A program made the position numbers and the translations under genes. From contig NZ_JBDWLT010000008.1 in NCBI RefSeq assembly GCF_039973015.1, positions 434,001 through 498,000 of the forward strand: DNA of 64,000 bases, read 5' to 3'. The DNA comes from Parvibaculum sp039973015. GTDB taxonomy: Bacteria; Pseudomonadota; Alphaproteobacteria; Parvibaculales; Parvibaculaceae. Below, piece after piece: positions 62,196 through 64,000 of the stretch (positions are counted from its first letter, which is position 1; the number at the start of each line of letters is the position of its first letter). A model generated the notes under the pieces. The model searched no databases. It was not told where the DNA came from and saw only the letters and a list, made by a program, of their open reading frames with translations.

Positions 62196-63344
62196 ATGGC
62201 CGACACGAAGATTGCCGATATCGAGATTCACGGAAGCTGCGCCAAGGGTTTCGAACCTGTGCGCGATGCTTTTGCCGCGAATTTCGCGACGCTGGGCGAG
62301 GCCGGTGCTTCCGCCGCCGTTATCTTCAGGGGCGAACCCGTGGCCGACCTCTGGGCAGGCCATACGGATGCTGCAGGTGCGAAGCCGTGGAAACGCAACA
62401 CGCTCGCCAATGTCTGGTCCACGACGAAGGGAATGGGCGCCCTTGTCTGCGGCATGCTCGTGGAACGCGGGTTCATGTCCTATGAGGACAAGGTTTCAAA
62501 GCACTGGCCGGAATTCGTCGCCGAGGGGAAAGGCGATATCACCGTGGGCCAGATGCTGTCGCATCAGGCGGGTCTTTGCGGACCGGCAGTGCCGACGACA
62601 AGCGAAGAGATGTGCAACCATGAGCTGATGGCGGTGCGGCTTGCCGCGCAGGCGCCGATGTGGACGCCCGGCTCGCGCTCCGGCTATCACGCGCTGACGG
62701 TCGGCATTCTTGCGGGCGAAGTCGTGCGGCGCGTCAGCGGCAAGAGCATCGGCACGTTCTTTCGCGAGGAAGTGGCCGAACCATTCGGCATCGACTTCCA
62801 TATCGGTTTGCCCGTTTCCGAAGATGCGCGCGTCGCGGAAATGATCCCGGCGAAGAAGCCGGGCAGCATCGACCCTTCGACGCTCAATGCCTCGCAAATG
62901 GCAGCGCTCGGAAACCCCGCGCCCAACGCAACCGTGCCGAACGAACGCTTCTGGCGCGGCGCCGAACTTTCATCCGCCAACGGACAAGGCACAGCCGCCG
63001 CGATTGCGCGCGTCTATGGCGCGCTGGCGGGCGACGGCACGATCGAGGGCAAGAGACTGGTGAAGCCGGAAACCATCCGCGCCATGACGACGCTGCAGAT
63101 CGAGGGGCATGACGAAGTGCTCAACATGCCGTCGCGCTGGGGCGCGGGCTACATCCTCAATGTGGGCGGGCTCTACGGGCCCAATGACGAGGCCTTCGGA
63201 CATTCCGGCTGGGGCGGCTCCTTCGGCATGGCGGACCCGAAAGCGGGCCTCGCCATTTCCTATGTGATGAACCAGATGGGACCGGAGCTTGCGGGCGATG
63301 CGCGGGCCAATGCGATCATCGCCGCGGCCTACGCATCGCTCTGA
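62196..63344 (+). CDS. Serine hydrolase, beta-lactamase/esterase (class C) family
   Basis: 382 residues from ATG 62196. Ser75 and Lys78 form the SxxK motif (STTKG), Tyr164 is the Y-x-N-type tyrosine (SGYHA, with His in place of Asn region), and HSGWGGS replaces KTG. The fold matches EstB-type carboxylesterases rather than true beta-lactamases, with no signal peptide visible. It could hydrolyse an ester or lactone such as the BVMO product, but they are not in one operon. The frame is open upstream, but the conserved start is at 62196. Confidence 0.9.
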   Translation: MADTKIADIEIHGSCAKGFEPVRDAFAANFATLGEAGASAAVIFRGEPVADLWAGHTDAAGAKPWKRNTLANVWSTTKGMGALVCGMLVERGFMSYEDKVSKHWPEFVAEGKGDITVGQMLSHQAGLCGPAVPTTSEEMCNHELMAVRLAAQAPMWTPGSRSGYHALTVGILAGEVVRRVSGKSIGTFFREEVAEPFGIDFHIGLPVSEDARVAEMIPAKKPGSIDPSTLNASQMAALGNPAPNATVPNERFWRGAELSSANGQGTAAAIARVYGALAGDGTIEGKRLVKPETIRAMTTLQIEGHDEVLNMPSRWGAGYILNVGGLYGPNDEAFGHSGWGGSFGMADPKAGLAISYVMNQMGPELAGDARANAIIAAAYASL

Positions 63345-63353
63345 TTTGCGCGA

Positions 63354-64000
63354 TCAGGGAAGGACGTGCGCTTCCACGTAGCGCGGCAGCGCGAAGGCCG
63401 CCTTGTGGACTCCCGGCGTGTAATAGCGCGTGACGAGACCTGCGGCTTCGTAGCGGCGCGTCAGTTCCTCGACGGGAACGGATTTCAGCGTTTCGTCATC
63501 CGTGCCCCAGCCCATCGCCATCGGACCGCCGACATAGGTCGGAATGGTGGCGAGGTAGCAGGAAGCCACCTTGAAGAGGCGGCGGAACTTTTCCATCGTG
63601 CCGCGCAATTCATCGCCCTGCATGAAGGGGACGCCGTTCTGCGTGACAATGACGCCGCCGGGCGTGAGCCGCGCATGGGCCGCGCGATAGAACTCTTCGC
63701 GGAAGAGGACTTCGCCGGGTCCGATGGGGTCCGTCGAGTCCACGATGATGACGTCGAAGCTGTCTGCCGATTCCTCAACGAACTTCGCACCATCGGCGAA
63801 GACGAGATTGAGGCGCGGATCGTCGAAGGCCCCGGCCGAGATCTGCGGCAACTGCTTCTTGCAGAAATCGGTCACCGCCGGATCGATCTCGACCATCGTC
63901 ACATGCTCGATGCCGGGATGACGGATGACCTCGCGCAGGATGCCGCCATCACCGCCGCCGATGATGAGGACACGTTTCGCCCTTCCATGCGCCAGGATCG
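63354..64000 (-). CDS. speE: Spermidine synthase, 3' part
   Basis: About 215 codons, with the 5' end outside the window. It transfers aminopropyl to putrescine. GGGDGGILREVIRHP and TMVEIDPAVTDFCKK bind decarboxylated SAM; FDVIIVDSTDPIGPGEVLF holds the catalytic Asp; YLATIPTYVGGPMAMGW and YYTPGVHKAAFALP are typical of the C-terminal part. Convergent with the serine hydrolase gene, nine bases apart. Confidence 0.95.
   Translation of the reverse strand, partial: ILAHGRAKRVLIIGGGDGGILREVIRHPGIEHVTMVEIDPAVTDFCKKQLPQISAGAFDDPRLNLVFADGAKFVEESADSFDVIIVDSTDPIGPGEVLFREEFYRAAHARLTPGGVIVTQNGVPFMQGDELRGTMEKFRRLFKVASCYLATIPTYVGGPMAMGWGTDDETLKSVPVEELTRRYEAAGLVTRYYTPGVHKAAFALPRYVEAHVLP

Noticed and set aside
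62196..63344. True class C beta-lactamase
   Set aside because: No signal peptide and HSG in place of KTG; an EstB-like esterase fits better.

Overview
The window reads as a high-GC alphaproteobacterial chromosome, most like the Hyphomicrobiales (Rhizobiales). Pointers are the HisZ-dependent HisG with the neighbouring alphaproteobacterial-type HisRS, a CIRCE-controlled groESL operon, DUF4170, DUF2093 and DUF6101 proteins that I know from this class, a KDO/lipid A block (MsbA-like exporter, DUF374, WaaA, LpxK, LpxL), HAD-IIA next to ribF, and paired TTAN-N7-TTAC (CtrA-like) sites. Two Baeyer-Villiger/FMO-type monooxygenases, an acyl-CoA dehydrogenase, an enoyl-CoA hydratase and a glyoxylate-shunt cluster suggest a hydrocarbon or fatty-acid user; Parvibaculum is my best genus guess, from memory only.

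Layout. 1-2844: end of a HAD hydrolase, ribF, an ETF-beta lysine methyltransferase-like gene, enoyl-CoA hydratase. 2841-7593: DJ-1-like protein, then a LysR regulator divergent from an SDR / creatininase / Rieske oxygenase operon, the best candidate here for an undescribed catabolic unit. 7597-14195: DUF6101, UbiD, an accessory nucleotidyltransferase-fold gene with two palindromes at its promoter, ArfB, and a macro-domain / cytochrome b561 / YceI / YceI operon. 14308-17763: MAPEG, PmbA, an IMPase-family phosphatase, DUF4170, TspO. 17955-23927: lipid A and KDO assembly and export. 23924-29751: M23 peptidase, DUF2093, xseA, purD, an inverted-repeat element, phosphotransferase, GNAT. 29824-35163: phosphofructokinase, D-threonine aldolase-like enzyme, a small Cys-rich protein, TetR, Aat, a membrane protein. 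35184-39397: groESL with promoter, CIRCE and terminator, an AT-rich islet between two copies of the same terminator hairpin, acyl-CoA dehydrogenase. 39458-41654: a ZTP (pfl) riboswitch with a terminator ahead of a divergent glyA; DUF72. 41751-45366: TetR divergent from an FMO-SDR pair; TauE. 45372-49152: hisS-hisZ-hisG. 49410-51135: degenerate histidine kinase with CtrA-like sites. 51276-53808: cyanide-insensitive-type bd oxidase with its small DUF2474 subunit. 53805-58404: RamB/ScfR-type regulator divergent from aceB-aceA. 58536-64000: MmyB-type regulator, BVMO, RraA-like protein, small membrane protein, serine hydrolase, and the 3' part of speE.

How it fits together: most of the window is core metabolism and envelope synthesis in short operons with overlapping ends. 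Convergent genes are packed very tightly; five pairs share a four-base palindromic stop. Accessory-looking material is limited to the creatininase/Rieske cluster, the nucleotidyltransferase gene at 9953-11296, the islet at 37438-38102, the inverted repeat at 27925-28100 and the BVMO/FMO units. I saw no tRNA, rRNA, CRISPR array, transposase or prophage gene.
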